From assembly GCA_027489195.1 (NCBI GenBank), contig JAIYAG010000296.1, positions 1 to 13,757 on the forward strand: a DNA stretch of 13,757 bases. The letters run 5' to 3'. A program made the position numbers and the translations under genes. The notes below the pieces were generated by a model, which saw only the letters and a program-made list of their open reading frames with translations, had not been told where the DNA came from and ran no database searches. Source of the DNA: Burkholderiales bacterium. GTDB lineage: Bacteria > Pseudomonadota > Gammaproteobacteria > Burkholderiales > Burkholderiaceae_E. Of this stretch, positions 6,846-13,444 are shown in pieces. Positions within the stretch are counted from its first letter, which is position 1. The number at the start of each line of letters is the position of its first letter.

Positions 6846-8075
6846 ATGTCCGGATCCAGAGAGGCCTTCCTAGGGCGCCAGCCGATCGTGGGCCGCGAAG
6901 GCGAGCTCATCGGCTACGAGCTGCTGTACCGGGCTCGCGCGACCGACGACAGCGCCTGCTTCGACAACGAGCACAGCGCGAGCCTGCACGTCCTGTCGAC
7001 GCTGCTCCACGATCTCGGTGCGCCGCAGGTGCTGGCCGGTCGCCAGGCGTTCATCAACGTCGGTGCCGAGTCGCTGCGCGACGCCGGCGCCCTGGTGCTG
7101 CTCAACCCGCGCCGCACCGTGCTCGAGCTCTCGCATGCGATCGAGCTCGATGCCGACCTGCTCGAGCGGATCCGCATGCTGCGCGAGATGGGCTTCGGCC
7201 TCGCGGTGCCCGCCGCGCCCCCGATGGAGGCGCTCGCGCCCTGGCTGCCGCTGGCCACCCACCTGAAGGTCGACCTGCAGAAGGTCCCCGACGGCCTGCT
7301 CGACGTGTTCGTGCCGGCGCTGCGCTACGGCGACCACGTGCTCGTCGCCGAGAAGGTCGAGACCGAGGCGCAGGCGCACCGCTGCCTCGCGCTCGGGTTC
7401 CACGCGATGCAGGGCTGGTACCTCGGCCGTCCCGAGGTGATGGGCAGCGTGCGCCTGGGCGTCAGCCACGGTGTGCTGCGCCGCGCGCTGTCGCAGCTCG
7501 CCGCGGGCGCCACCCCCGCCGAGCTCGAGCCCACCATCAAGCTCGACGCCGCGCTCTGCTGGCGCCTGCTGCGCTACACCGCCGCCTCCAACTTCGGGAT
7601 GATGATCACGGTCGACTCGCTCGGCCACGCGCTGGAGCTGGTCGGCACGCGGCGCCTGGGCCGCTGGCTGCAGCTGCTGCTCAACACCGTCGACGAGCCG
7701 CCGCCGGCGGCCTCGACACTCATGCGTGCCGCCGTGTTCCGCGGCCGCATGCTCGAGATGGTCGGCGCCGAGTACTTCGAAGGCACCGACTGCGACAACC
7801 TGTTCCTGGTCGGCGCGCTGTCGATGCTGCCTGCGATGCTGATGCAGCCGATGACGGCCGCGATCGCGTCGCTCGCGCTGCCCGAGCCGGTGGCCGATGC
7901 GCTCACGATGCGCCAGGGCCGCTTCGGTCCGCTGCTCGACCTCGTGGAGGCGCTCGAGTCGGGCACGCCCGAGCGCGTCGAGGCGCTCTGCGACACCCTC
8001 ACCATTTCCAGCCGGACGCTCGCGCGCGCGCGACGCTCTGCACAGGCCGCGGTTCAGGAGGCCGCGCTCGCATGA
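6846..8075 (+). CDS. EAL-HDOD protein 1, degenerate EAL domain
   Basis: A 409-residue protein of the EAL plus HDOD architecture (YuxH/CdgJ-like). The N-terminal EAL-like domain (about residues 6-200) keeps E25 in YELLYR, the Asn of FINVG, the Lys of LKVD (about 141) and AEKVET (about 168-173). It lacks the second Glu of the ELTE motif (here LELSHA) and the whole DDFG loop, replaced by VPAAPP near residue 120. These losses make c-di-GMP hydrolysis unlikely; binding or protein interaction is possible. The C-terminal HDOD domain (about residues 210-395) shows LCWRLLRYTAASNFG and TRRLGRWLQLLL, with none of the metal-binding HD residues, as normal for HDOD. The ATG at 6846 starts right at the conserved FLGRQPI region. 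No Shine-Dalgarno is present. It overlaps the next gene by ATGA and must be co-transcribed with it. Role in motility or biofilm signalling is inferred from the family. Confidence 0.9.
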   Translation: MSGSREAFLGRQPIVGREGELIGYELLYRARATDDSACFDNEHSASLHVLSTLLHDLGAPQVLAGRQAFINVGAESLRDAGALVLLNPRRTVLELSHAIELDADLLERIRMLREMGFGLAVPAAPPMEALAPWLPLATHLKVDLQKVPDGLLDVFVPALRYGDHVLVAEKVETEAQAHRCLALGFHAMQGWYLGRPEVMGSVRLGVSHGVLRRALSQLAAGATPAELEPTIKLDAALCWRLLRYTAASNFGMMITVDSLGHALELVGTRRLGRWLQLLLNTVDEPPPAASTLMRAAVFRGRMLEMVGAEYFEGTDCDNLFLVGALSMLPAMLMQPMTAAIASLALPEPVADALTMRQGRFGPLLDLVEALESGTPERVEALCDTLTISSRTLARARRSAQAAVQEAALA

Positions 8076-9352
8076 CCGATACCGCGTTTCCGGCGCTGTC
8101 CAGCGCGAACACCGAAGCCTTCCTCGACGAGCCCGGCGCCTTCCTCGGCCGCCAGCCGATCCTCGACCGCAACCAGCAGCTGATCGGCTACGAGCTGCTC
8201 TATCGTGCCGACGCGGTCACCAACGAGGCGCTGGTGACGGACGACAACTACGCGAGCGTGGTGGTGGTCGCGTCGCTGCTGCAGGATCTCGGCGCGGAGC
8301 AGGTGCTCGGCGGCAAGCTCGGGTTCATCAACGTCGGTGTCGAGACCATGGGTCCCGACTCGCCGCTCGGTCTGCTCGACCCGAAGCACACCGTGCTCGA
8401 GTTCTCCTCGAAGATGCCGACCGACGAGCGCACGCTCGCGCGCCTCGGCGAGCTGCGCCGCGAGGGCTACGGCATCGCGGTGACCGTCGACTCGCCGGCG
8501 GTGGTCCGCCAGCCGCTGTTCGCGCTGACCACACACGCCAAGGTCGACCTGCTGCAGATCCCCATGGAGCAGCTGCCGCTGGTGATGAAGCTGCTGAAGG
8601 CCGCGGGCGGCAAGCGCACGCTGGTCGCCGAGAAGGTCGAGACGCGCGAGCAGGCGGCCGCCTGCCTGGCGCTCGGCTTCGACTGCCTGCAGGGCTTCTA
8701 CTTCGCCAAGCCCGAGACGCTGTCGGCGCGCAAGCTCGAGCCGGCGCGCGCCGCGGTGATGCAGGCGATCAAGCTGCTGCTGCGCGGCGCGGACATCGTC
8801 GAGGTCGACAACGCGCTCAAGCGCGACGTCGCGCTGTCGGTGAAGCTGCTGCGCTACATGAACTCCGCGGGCATGGGCCTGTCGGGCAAGATCGACTCGA
8901 TCAAGCACGCGATCTCGCTGCTGGGCTACCAGAAGCTCGCCCGCTGGCTCACGCTGCTGCTGGCATCGACCGACAGCAAGGATCCGACCGCGCCGCTGCT
9001 GGCGCGAACCGCGATCACGCGGGGCCGGCTGATGGAGCTGCTCGGCGAGGGCCGGTTCGAGGTCGGTCAGCGCGACAACCTGTTCATCGCGGGCACCTTC
9101 TCGCTGCTGCCGGCGATGCTGATGACGCCGATGGCGACCGCGCTCGAGGAACTCGACCTGCCGAAGTCGGTGGCCGACGGCCTGCTGCACCGGACCGGCG
9201 AGTTCGCGCCGCTGCTGAAGCTGGCCGAGGCCTGCGAGGATCCGTCGCTGTCGGGCGTCGCGCAGCTCTGCAAGGAGCTCGACATCTCGCCGAAGGCGCT
9301 GAACCTGGCGCAGATGCAGGCGACCGACTGGGTCAGTCAGCTCGGGATCTGA
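8072..9352 (+). CDS. EAL-HDOD protein 2, partly degenerate EAL domain
   Basis: A 426-residue paralogue of the preceding protein with the same layout and many shared blocks: FLGRQPI, IGYELLYR, FINVG, LVAEKVET, CLALGF, RWLxLLL and LPAMLM. It has about 16 more residues at the N-terminus. The EAL-like domain (about residues 22-215) keeps E41, the Asn of FINVG, the Lys of AKVD (about 157) and AEKVET (about 186-191). The second Glu of ELTE is Ser (LEFSSK), and the DDFG loop reads TVDSPA near residue 139, leaving at most one of two Asp. Inactivity as a phosphodiesterase is likely. The HDOD domain spans about residues 225-410 (VALSVKLLRYMNSAG, LLGYQKLARWLTLLL). Start ATG at 8072 overlaps the upstream stop; CAGGAGG 10 bases before is a strong RBS lying inside the upstream gene, so expression is coupled. 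The pair could form a heterodimer. Confidence 0.92.
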   Translation: MTDTAFPALSSANTEAFLDEPGAFLGRQPILDRNQQLIGYELLYRADAVTNEALVTDDNYASVVVVASLLQDLGAEQVLGGKLGFINVGVETMGPDSPLGLLDPKHTVLEFSSKMPTDERTLARLGELRREGYGIAVTVDSPAVVRQPLFALTTHAKVDLLQIPMEQLPLVMKLLKAAGGKRTLVAEKVETREQAAACLALGFDCLQGFYFAKPETLSARKLEPARAAVMQAIKLLLRGADIVEVDNALKRDVALSVKLLRYMNSAGMGLSGKIDSIKHAISLLGYQKLARWLTLLLASTDSKDPTAPLLARTAITRGRLMELLGEGRFEVGQRDNLFIAGTFSLLPAMLMTPMATALEELDLPKSVADGLLHRTGEFAPLLKLAEACEDPSLSGVAQLCKELDISPKALNLAQMQATDWVSQLGI

Positions 9353-9361
9353 GTCCCGGGC

Positions 9362-9382
9362 CGGCCGCGCGGGGCGCGGCCG
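9362..9382 (+). terminator. Hairpin after the EAL-HDOD pair
   Basis: A perfect 8-bp stem CGGCCGCG/CGCGGCCG with a 5-base loop (CGGGG) lies 9 bases after the stop at 9352. No T run follows, so intrinsic termination would be incomplete; it could be a Rho-assisted or stabilising 3' end. Confidence 0.5.
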
Positions 9383-9429
9383 CTGACAGGGCCGCCCGCC
9401 CGGCGTGCCCCGCTGTGGTCGCTGCCGCA

Positions 9430-9435
9430 TAGAAT
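9430..9435 (+). promoter_or_regulatory. Candidate -10 box (TAGAAT) just before the asparaginase
   Basis: TAGAAT ends only 7 bases before the ATG at 9443, so a start at the normal distance (6-8 bases) would fall on or next to the ATG, giving a leaderless or nearly leaderless mRNA. The same hexamer occurs before the wzy-like gene. The GGGGGG run between could be an RBS if transcription starts further upstream. No good -35 is visible. Confidence 0.4.
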
Positions 9436-9442
9436 CGGGGGG

Positions 9443-10456
9443 ATGAACACCCCCGCCCACGTCCCCCTGGTCGTCGCCTCCCGGGGCGATACCGTCGAGA
9501 ACGTCCACTACGGCTCGATCGCGGTCGTCGACCGCGGCGGTCGCCTGCTGTGGTCGGCCGGCGACCCGCGCGCCATGACGTTCACCCGATCGACGCTCAA
9601 GGCCTTCCAGGCGCTGCCGCTGATGCGCGCCGACGGCCCGCGCCAGTTCGGCTTCGACGAGCGCGAGATCGCGGCGATGACCTCGAGCCATTCGGGCGAG
9701 CCCTTCCACATCGCCGCGGTCGAGGGCCTGCTCAAGAAGGCGCGCAACCACTGGCGGCGCCTGAAGTGCGGCTGCCACGTGCCCTACATGTACGAGACGC
9801 TCGGGCGTACGCCGCCCATGCACGAGAGCTTCGACGCGCGCTGGCACAACTGCTCGGGCAAGCATGCCGGCTTCCTCGCCTGGTGCCAGCTGCACGAGGC
9901 GCCGGTCGAGACCTACCTCGAGCCCGACCATCCGCTGCAGCGCAGCGTGCGCGCCGAGGTCGGCGGGCTGCTGGGGCTCGATCCGGACGCGATCCCGGGC
10001 GGCATCGACGGCTGCAGCGCGCCGAACCTGGCGCTGCCGCTCGACGGCCTGGCGCGCCTGTGGGCGATGCTCGCCGGTGGCGGCGCCGACGAGGCGAGCG
10101 ACGCGCTGCTCGACCGCCTGTTCGGCGCGATGACTGCACACCCGGAGTACGTCTCGGGCACCGGCCGCAGCGACCTGCACTTCATGCGCGCGGGCGCCGG
10201 CGACTGGGTGGCCAAGGTCGGCGCGGCCGGCGTGCAGGTGCTCGGCGTGCGCTCGCGCGGGCTGGGCGTCGCGATCAAGATCGCCGACGGCCATTCCGAA
10301 GCGCGCTTCGTCGCCGCCTTCGCGGTGCTGCGCGCCCTCGGACTGGTCGAGCCGGACGACGAGGCGCTGTCGCGGTATGCGAAGATCCCGCAGGTCAACG
10401 CGACCGGCCTCGAGACCGGCGAGCTGCGAGCTGTTTTCGAGCTGAACGCGCACTGA
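9443..10456 (+). CDS. L-asparaginase, Asparaginase_II (ReAV-type) family
   Basis: Predicted cytoplasmic enzyme hydrolysing L-asparagine to aspartate and ammonia. It belongs to the family of the inducible Rhizobium etli asparaginase (PF06089), unrelated to the E. coli types. Its 337 residues match the family's usual length. Key residues known from ReAV are all present, shifted by about two: S50 and K53 in RSTLKAF, S82 in SSHSGEP, the zinc ligands C137 and K140 in HNCSGKHAG and C191 in GCSAPN, and a Lys in the AKVGAAGV region (K258). HPEYVSGTGRSD is also typical. No signal peptide. The ATG at 9443 has GGGGG just before it. A perfect 11-bp tandem duplication ends the gene: its second copy supplies the stop. 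It is 52 bases ahead of the dehydrogenase and may be in the same transcript. The aspartate formed could feed the cell's oxaloacetate pool; any link to the following enzymes is inferred. Confidence 0.93.
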   Translation: MNTPAHVPLVVASRGDTVENVHYGSIAVVDRGGRLLWSAGDPRAMTFTRSTLKAFQALPLMRADGPRQFGFDEREIAAMTSSHSGEPFHIAAVEGLLKKARNHWRRLKCGCHVPYMYETLGRTPPMHESFDARWHNCSGKHAGFLAWCQLHEAPVETYLEPDHPLQRSVRAEVGGLLGLDPDAIPGGIDGCSAPNLALPLDGLARLWAMLAGGGADEASDALLDRLFGAMTAHPEYVSGTGRSDLHFMRAGAGDWVAKVGAAGVQVLGVRSRGLGVAIKIADGHSEARFVAAFAVLRALGLVEPDDEALSRYAKIPQVNATGLETGELRAVFELNAH

Positions 10457-10463
10457 ACGCGCA
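10442..10463 (+). repeat. 11-bp perfect tandem duplication across the asparaginase stop
   Basis: The unit CTGAACGCGCA occurs twice in a row (10442-10452 and 10453-10463), with the same C following. The stop codon TGA (10454-10456) lies in the second copy. With one copy the frame would continue as HRGAPRPAAPSPG and stop at 10501-10503, 13 residues further. Confidence 0.9.
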
Positions 10464-10479
10464 CCGCGGCGCCCCGCGG
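10464..10479 (+). other. CCGCGG-N4-CCGCGG hairpin after the asparaginase
   Basis: Two self-complementary CCGCGG hexamers are separated by CGCC just after the duplication. They can form a 6-bp stem in the 52-base gap. There is no T run, and the next gene follows shortly, so partial attenuation is possible but read-through is likelier. Confidence 0.3.
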
Positions 10480-10508
10480 CCCGCCGCTCCTTCCCCCGGC
10501 TGAACCCG

Positions 10509-11516
10509 ATGCCCACGATCCTCGTCACCGAACCCATCCATGCCGACGGCCTCGCGCTGCTGCGTGCCCGCCCCGGGCTCGAGACGGTCCAGGGCTGGAC
10601 CCTGTCACCGGAGGCGCTGCGAGCCGCCGAAGCCGTCGCCGACGGTCTGATCGTTCGCTTCCATCGCTGCGACGCGGCGTTCTTCGAGCGTGCGCCGAAG
10701 GTGCGCATCGTCGCGCGCTACGGCGTCGGCGTGGACCTGATCGACCTGCACGCCGCGCGCGACCGCGGCGTGACCGTCGCGATCACCGCCGACGCGAACA
10801 CGCAGTCGGTCGTCGAGCACGCGACCTGGATGCTGCTGTCGCTGGCCAAGCCCTTCGACCGCTGGCGCCGCGGCATGGCCGGGCTCACCGCGCTCACGCG
10901 CGAGCAGTGGGCCGGCCTCGCGCCCTCGAAGTTCGCCTCGCGCGACGAGGGCCTGGGCGGCGAGCTCGGCGGCAAGACGCTGCTGGTGGTCGGCCTCGGG
11001 CGCATCGGGCGGCGCGTCGCCCAGGTCGCGGACGCGCTCGGCATGAAGGTGCTGGTGGTCGATCCGTACATCGACCGGACGCCTGCGCTCGCACTCGGCT
11101 GGCGTTTCGCGGACACGCTCGCCGAGGCGCTGCCGCAGGCCGATTTCGTCACGCTGCACTGCCCGCGCAACGCCGAGACCCGCGGGATGATCGGGGCCGC
11201 CGAGCTGGCACTGCTGCCGGCCGGCGCCGCCGTGGTCAACTGCGCGCGCGGCGGCATCGTCGACGAGGGGGCGCTCGGCGAGGCGCTCGCGCGCGGCCAC
11301 CTGTCGGGGGCGGGCATCGACGTCTACGAGACCGAGCCGCCGCCGCCCGACCATCCGCTGCTGGCGATGCCGAACGTGTTCTCCACGCCGCACGCGGCCG
11401 CCGCCACCCGCGAGGCCGCCTGGCGGATGTCGACGCACGCCGTGCGCAACGTCCTCGACTTCCTCGACGGCCGGCTCGAGCCGTCGATGGTCTATCCCGT
11501 GCCGCCGCGCGCCTGA
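10509..11516 (+). CDS. D-isomer-specific 2-hydroxyacid dehydrogenase (PGDH-like)
   Basis: Predicted NAD-dependent enzyme interconverting a 2-hydroxy acid and its 2-keto acid. Its 335 residues match the short form of the family, without a C-terminal ACT domain. The nucleotide motif GLGRIGRRV lies at about residue 162, followed by the Asp of VVDPYID that prefers NAD. The catalytic trio is visible: R247 in NCARGGIVDE, E276 in YETEPPPP and H295 in STPHAAAAT. The N-terminal half has RYGVGVDLIDL as in phosphoglycerate dehydrogenase relatives. The ATG at 10509 is chosen because the first strand TILVTEPI begins right after it; there is no good Shine-Dalgarno. It is followed after 17 bases by an Ldh_2 dehydrogenase. 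Because no serB/serC lies nearby and a second hydroxyacid dehydrogenase follows, a catabolic substrate is more likely than serine synthesis. Related pairs (SlcC/ComC) act on sulfolactate, one option among several. Confidence 0.9.
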   Translation: MPTILVTEPIHADGLALLRARPGLETVQGWTLSPEALRAAEAVADGLIVRFHRCDAAFFERAPKVRIVARYGVGVDLIDLHAARDRGVTVAITADANTQSVVEHATWMLLSLAKPFDRWRRGMAGLTALTREQWAGLAPSKFASRDEGLGGELGGKTLLVVGLGRIGRRVAQVADALGMKVLVVDPYIDRTPALALGWRFADTLAEALPQADFVTLHCPRNAETRGMIGAAELALLPAGAAVVNCARGGIVDEGALGEALARGHLSGAGIDVYETEPPPPDHPLLAMPNVFSTPHAAAATREAAWRMSTHAVRNVLDFLDGRLEPSMVYPVPPRA

Positions 11517-11533
11517 GCCGGGGGGCACCCGCC

Positions 11534-12682
11534 ATGGCCATGGTCCATCTCGATCCGCAGGCGGCCGCGCGGCTCGCCGAGCGGATGTTCGTGTTCCGCG
11601 GCATGACGCCCGACGAGGCGCGCACGGTCGCCGATCACCTGGTCGGCGCCAACCTCGCCGGCCACGACAGCCACGGCTACGTGCGTGTGATCCGCTACTG
11701 GTACGCCGTCGAGGACGGCGGCATCGTGCCGCGCACCGACGGCGTGGCGCTGCTGGATGCGGGCTCGATGCTGCTGGTCGATGCGCAGCAGGGCCCCGGG
11801 CAATGGGTCACCGCGCGCTGGACGGCGCGCGCGATCGAGCGCGCGCGCTCGCAGGGCCTGGCGCTGCTGGCGCTGCGCCGCTCGGCACACCTGGGGCGCG
11901 TCGGCCACTATGCCGAGATGGCGGCCGATGCGGGCCTGGTGTCGATGCACTGGGTCAACGTCGCCGGCAGCTTCCTCGTCGCGCCCTTCGGTGGCACGCA
12001 GCGCATGCTGTCGACCGCGCCGGTCGCGGTCGGCGTGCCCCGGCCGCGGGCGGGCGCCGAGGGCGCGGACCGCTTCGCCGGCGGCGTGCATGTGATCCTC
12101 GACTTCGCGACCGCGCTGGTCGCCGAGGGCAAGCTGCTGGTGGCTGCCAAGAAGCGCGCGACGATGCCCTTCGATGCGCTGATCGCGCCCGACGGCAGCA
12201 CCTCCGGCGACCCGGCCGTGCTGTACGGGCCGACGGTCCACGACGAGGCGCCGGACAACACGGTCGGCGCGGGCGCCATCATGGCGTTCGGCGGGCTGCT
12301 CGCCGGCGGGCACAAGGGCTCGGGGCTCGCGGCGATGTGCGAGCTGCTCGGCGGCGTGCTGACCGGCACCGGCATCGCGACCGACGACGGCCCGGTGCGC
12401 AACGGCATGCTGTCGGTCTTCATCGACCCCGCGAAGCTCGATCCCGAGGGCCGCTTCGACGCCGAGGTGGCGCGCTTCGTCGAGGGCCTGCGCGACTCGC
12501 GGCCGGTGCCCGGCGTCGAGCGCGTGATGGTCGCCGGCGACCCCGAGCGGCGCGCGCGCGAGGCGCGCCGGCGCGAGGGCTTCCCGATGCCCGACACCGC
12601 CTGGACCGAGATCGCTGCCCTGGCGCGCCGCGCCGGCATTCCCGACACCGACATCGACGCCACCGTCCGAAGGACCGCATGA
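11534..12682 (+). CDS. Malate/L-lactate dehydrogenase family (Ldh_2) oxidoreductase
   Basis: Predicted NAD(P)-dependent dehydrogenase of the Ldh_2 family (PF02615), with its own fold, unrelated to ordinary lactate dehydrogenases. Members act on malate, L-lactate, ureidoglycolate, 2,3-diketogulonate, sulfolactate or cyclic imino acids. Its 382 residues are slightly longer than the usual 330-360. The characteristic GHDSHGYVR with catalytic His47 is present, then LRRSAHLGRVGHYAEMA with a conserved His, PFGGTQRMLSTAPVAVGVPR as the nucleotide-binding part, and GGHKGSGLAAMCELLGGVLTG near the end. Start ATG at 11534 follows GGGGGG; a second ATG two codons later (11540) is possible. It is 17 bases after the D-2-hydroxyacid dehydrogenase and overlaps the next gene by ATGA. 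The substrate cannot be fixed from the sequence. Confidence 0.9.
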   Translation: MAMVHLDPQAAARLAERMFVFRGMTPDEARTVADHLVGANLAGHDSHGYVRVIRYWYAVEDGGIVPRTDGVALLDAGSMLLVDAQQGPGQWVTARWTARAIERARSQGLALLALRRSAHLGRVGHYAEMAADAGLVSMHWVNVAGSFLVAPFGGTQRMLSTAPVAVGVPRPRAGAEGADRFAGGVHVILDFATALVAEGKLLVAAKKRATMPFDALIAPDGSTSGDPAVLYGPTVHDEAPDNTVGAGAIMAFGGLLAGGHKGSGLAAMCELLGGVLTGTGIATDDGPVRNGMLSVFIDPAKLDPEGRFDAEVARFVEGLRDSRPVPGVERVMVAGDPERRAREARRREGFPMPDTAWTEIAALARRAGIPDTDIDATVRRTA

Positions 12683-13401
12683 GCTCCTCCGCATCGACCC
12701 CGACCCTGCACGAACCCGCCCTGCTCGAGACGCTTCGGCGCTTCGACACCCCCACCATCTGCAACGCGCTCGAGATCGTCGCGCCGCATCGCCGTGCCAT
12801 CGGCTTCACGCGCCGCCCGCTGGTCTGCGTGCGGCCCGAGCTGCCGCCGATGGTCGGCTACGCGGCCACGGTCACCTTCCGGGCCGCGGTGCCGCCGACC
12901 GGCAGCGCCGACGAGCGTCGTGCCCGCCGCATCGCCTACTACGAGTACGTGGCGGGCCTGCCGCGGCCGAGCGTGATCGTGGTGCAGGACCTCGACGATC
13001 CGGCCGGCTTCGGCGCCATGTGGGGCGAGGTGAACACCGCGGTCCACCTCGGGCTGGGTGCGGTCGGCGTGGTCACCAACGGATCGGTGCGCGACATCGA
13101 CCAGTTCGCGCCCGGATTCCAGGCGCTGGCCGGCAGCATCGGGCCGAGCCATGCCCACGGCTCGCCGGCGGGCTGGGGCGAGCCGGTCGACGTGCACGGC
13201 ATGACCGTGCGCCACGGCGACCTGGTGCACGCGGACCGCCACGGCGCGGTCGTGATCCCGGCCGATGCGGCCGCGGCGATCCCGGCCGCGGTGGACCTGC
13301 TGGTGCGCAAGGAGAAGGTGATCCTGGACCTGGCGCGTGCACCCGGGTTCACCATCGAGGCGCTGCGCGTCGCGCTCAAGGCCTCCGACGAGATCCACTG
13401 A
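12679..13401 (+). CDS. RraA/HMG-aldolase family protein
   Basis: Predicted member of the RraA-like family (PF03737), which includes 4-hydroxy-4-methyl-2-oxoglutarate aldolase and oxaloacetate decarboxylase, once misnamed dimethylmenaquinone methyltransferases. At 240 residues it is somewhat longer than the 160-220 of typical members, with an extra stretch near residues 60-95. The motif FDTPTICNALE marks the N-terminus; MWGEVNTAVHLGLGAVGVVTNGSVRDID holds the key R138 and the Mg-binding D139, which suggests an active lyase rather than an RNase E regulator. Start ATG at 12679 overlaps the upstream stop (ATGA), with AAGGA 5 bases before as RBS. As the third gene behind two hydroxyacid dehydrogenases it would plausibly cleave or decarboxylate the 2-keto acid they produce, giving pyruvate; this is inferred. 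Confidence 0.88.
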   Translation: MSSSASTPTLHEPALLETLRRFDTPTICNALEIVAPHRRAIGFTRRPLVCVRPELPPMVGYAATVTFRAAVPPTGSADERRARRIAYYEYVAGLPRPSVIVVQDLDDPAGFGAMWGEVNTAVHLGLGAVGVVTNGSVRDIDQFAPGFQALAGSIGPSHAHGSPAGWGEPVDVHGMTVRHGDLVHADRHGAVVIPADAAAAIPAAVDLLVRKEKVILDLARAPGFTIEALRVALKASDEIH

Positions 13402-13405
13402 GGCG

Positions 13406-13424
13406 GCGGGGCCCTCCGCCCCGC
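13406..13424. terminator. Hairpin between convergent genes
   Basis: A 6-bp stem GCGGGG/CCCCGC with a 7-base loop lies 5 bases after the RraA-family stop and 20 bases before the end of the minus-strand frame, so it could serve both. There is no clear T run on either strand, which makes it a moderate candidate. Confidence 0.45.
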
Positions 13425-13444
13425 ACCCCCTTGCCCGGCCGTGC

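Noticed and set aside
6846..9352. Active c-di-GMP phosphodiesterases
   Set aside because: Both proteins lack the second metal-binding Glu and an intact DDFG loop, so catalytic activity is not supported.
8054..10708. 884-residue minus-strand frame opposite EAL-HDOD 2 and the asparaginase
   Set aside because: Covers two well-identified genes and an intergenic gap, with typical antisense composition (Arg, His, Gln, Val runs) and no domain.
10509..11516. Serine-biosynthetic phosphoglycerate dehydrogenase (serA)
   Set aside because: Family similarity only; no ACT domain, no serine genes nearby, and a catabolic-looking neighbourhood.
12679..13401. RNase E regulator RraA or menaquinone methyltransferase
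   Set aside because: Operon context with hydroxyacid dehydrogenases and the intact R138-D139 pair favour a keto-acid lyase; the methyltransferase name for this family is a known misannotation.
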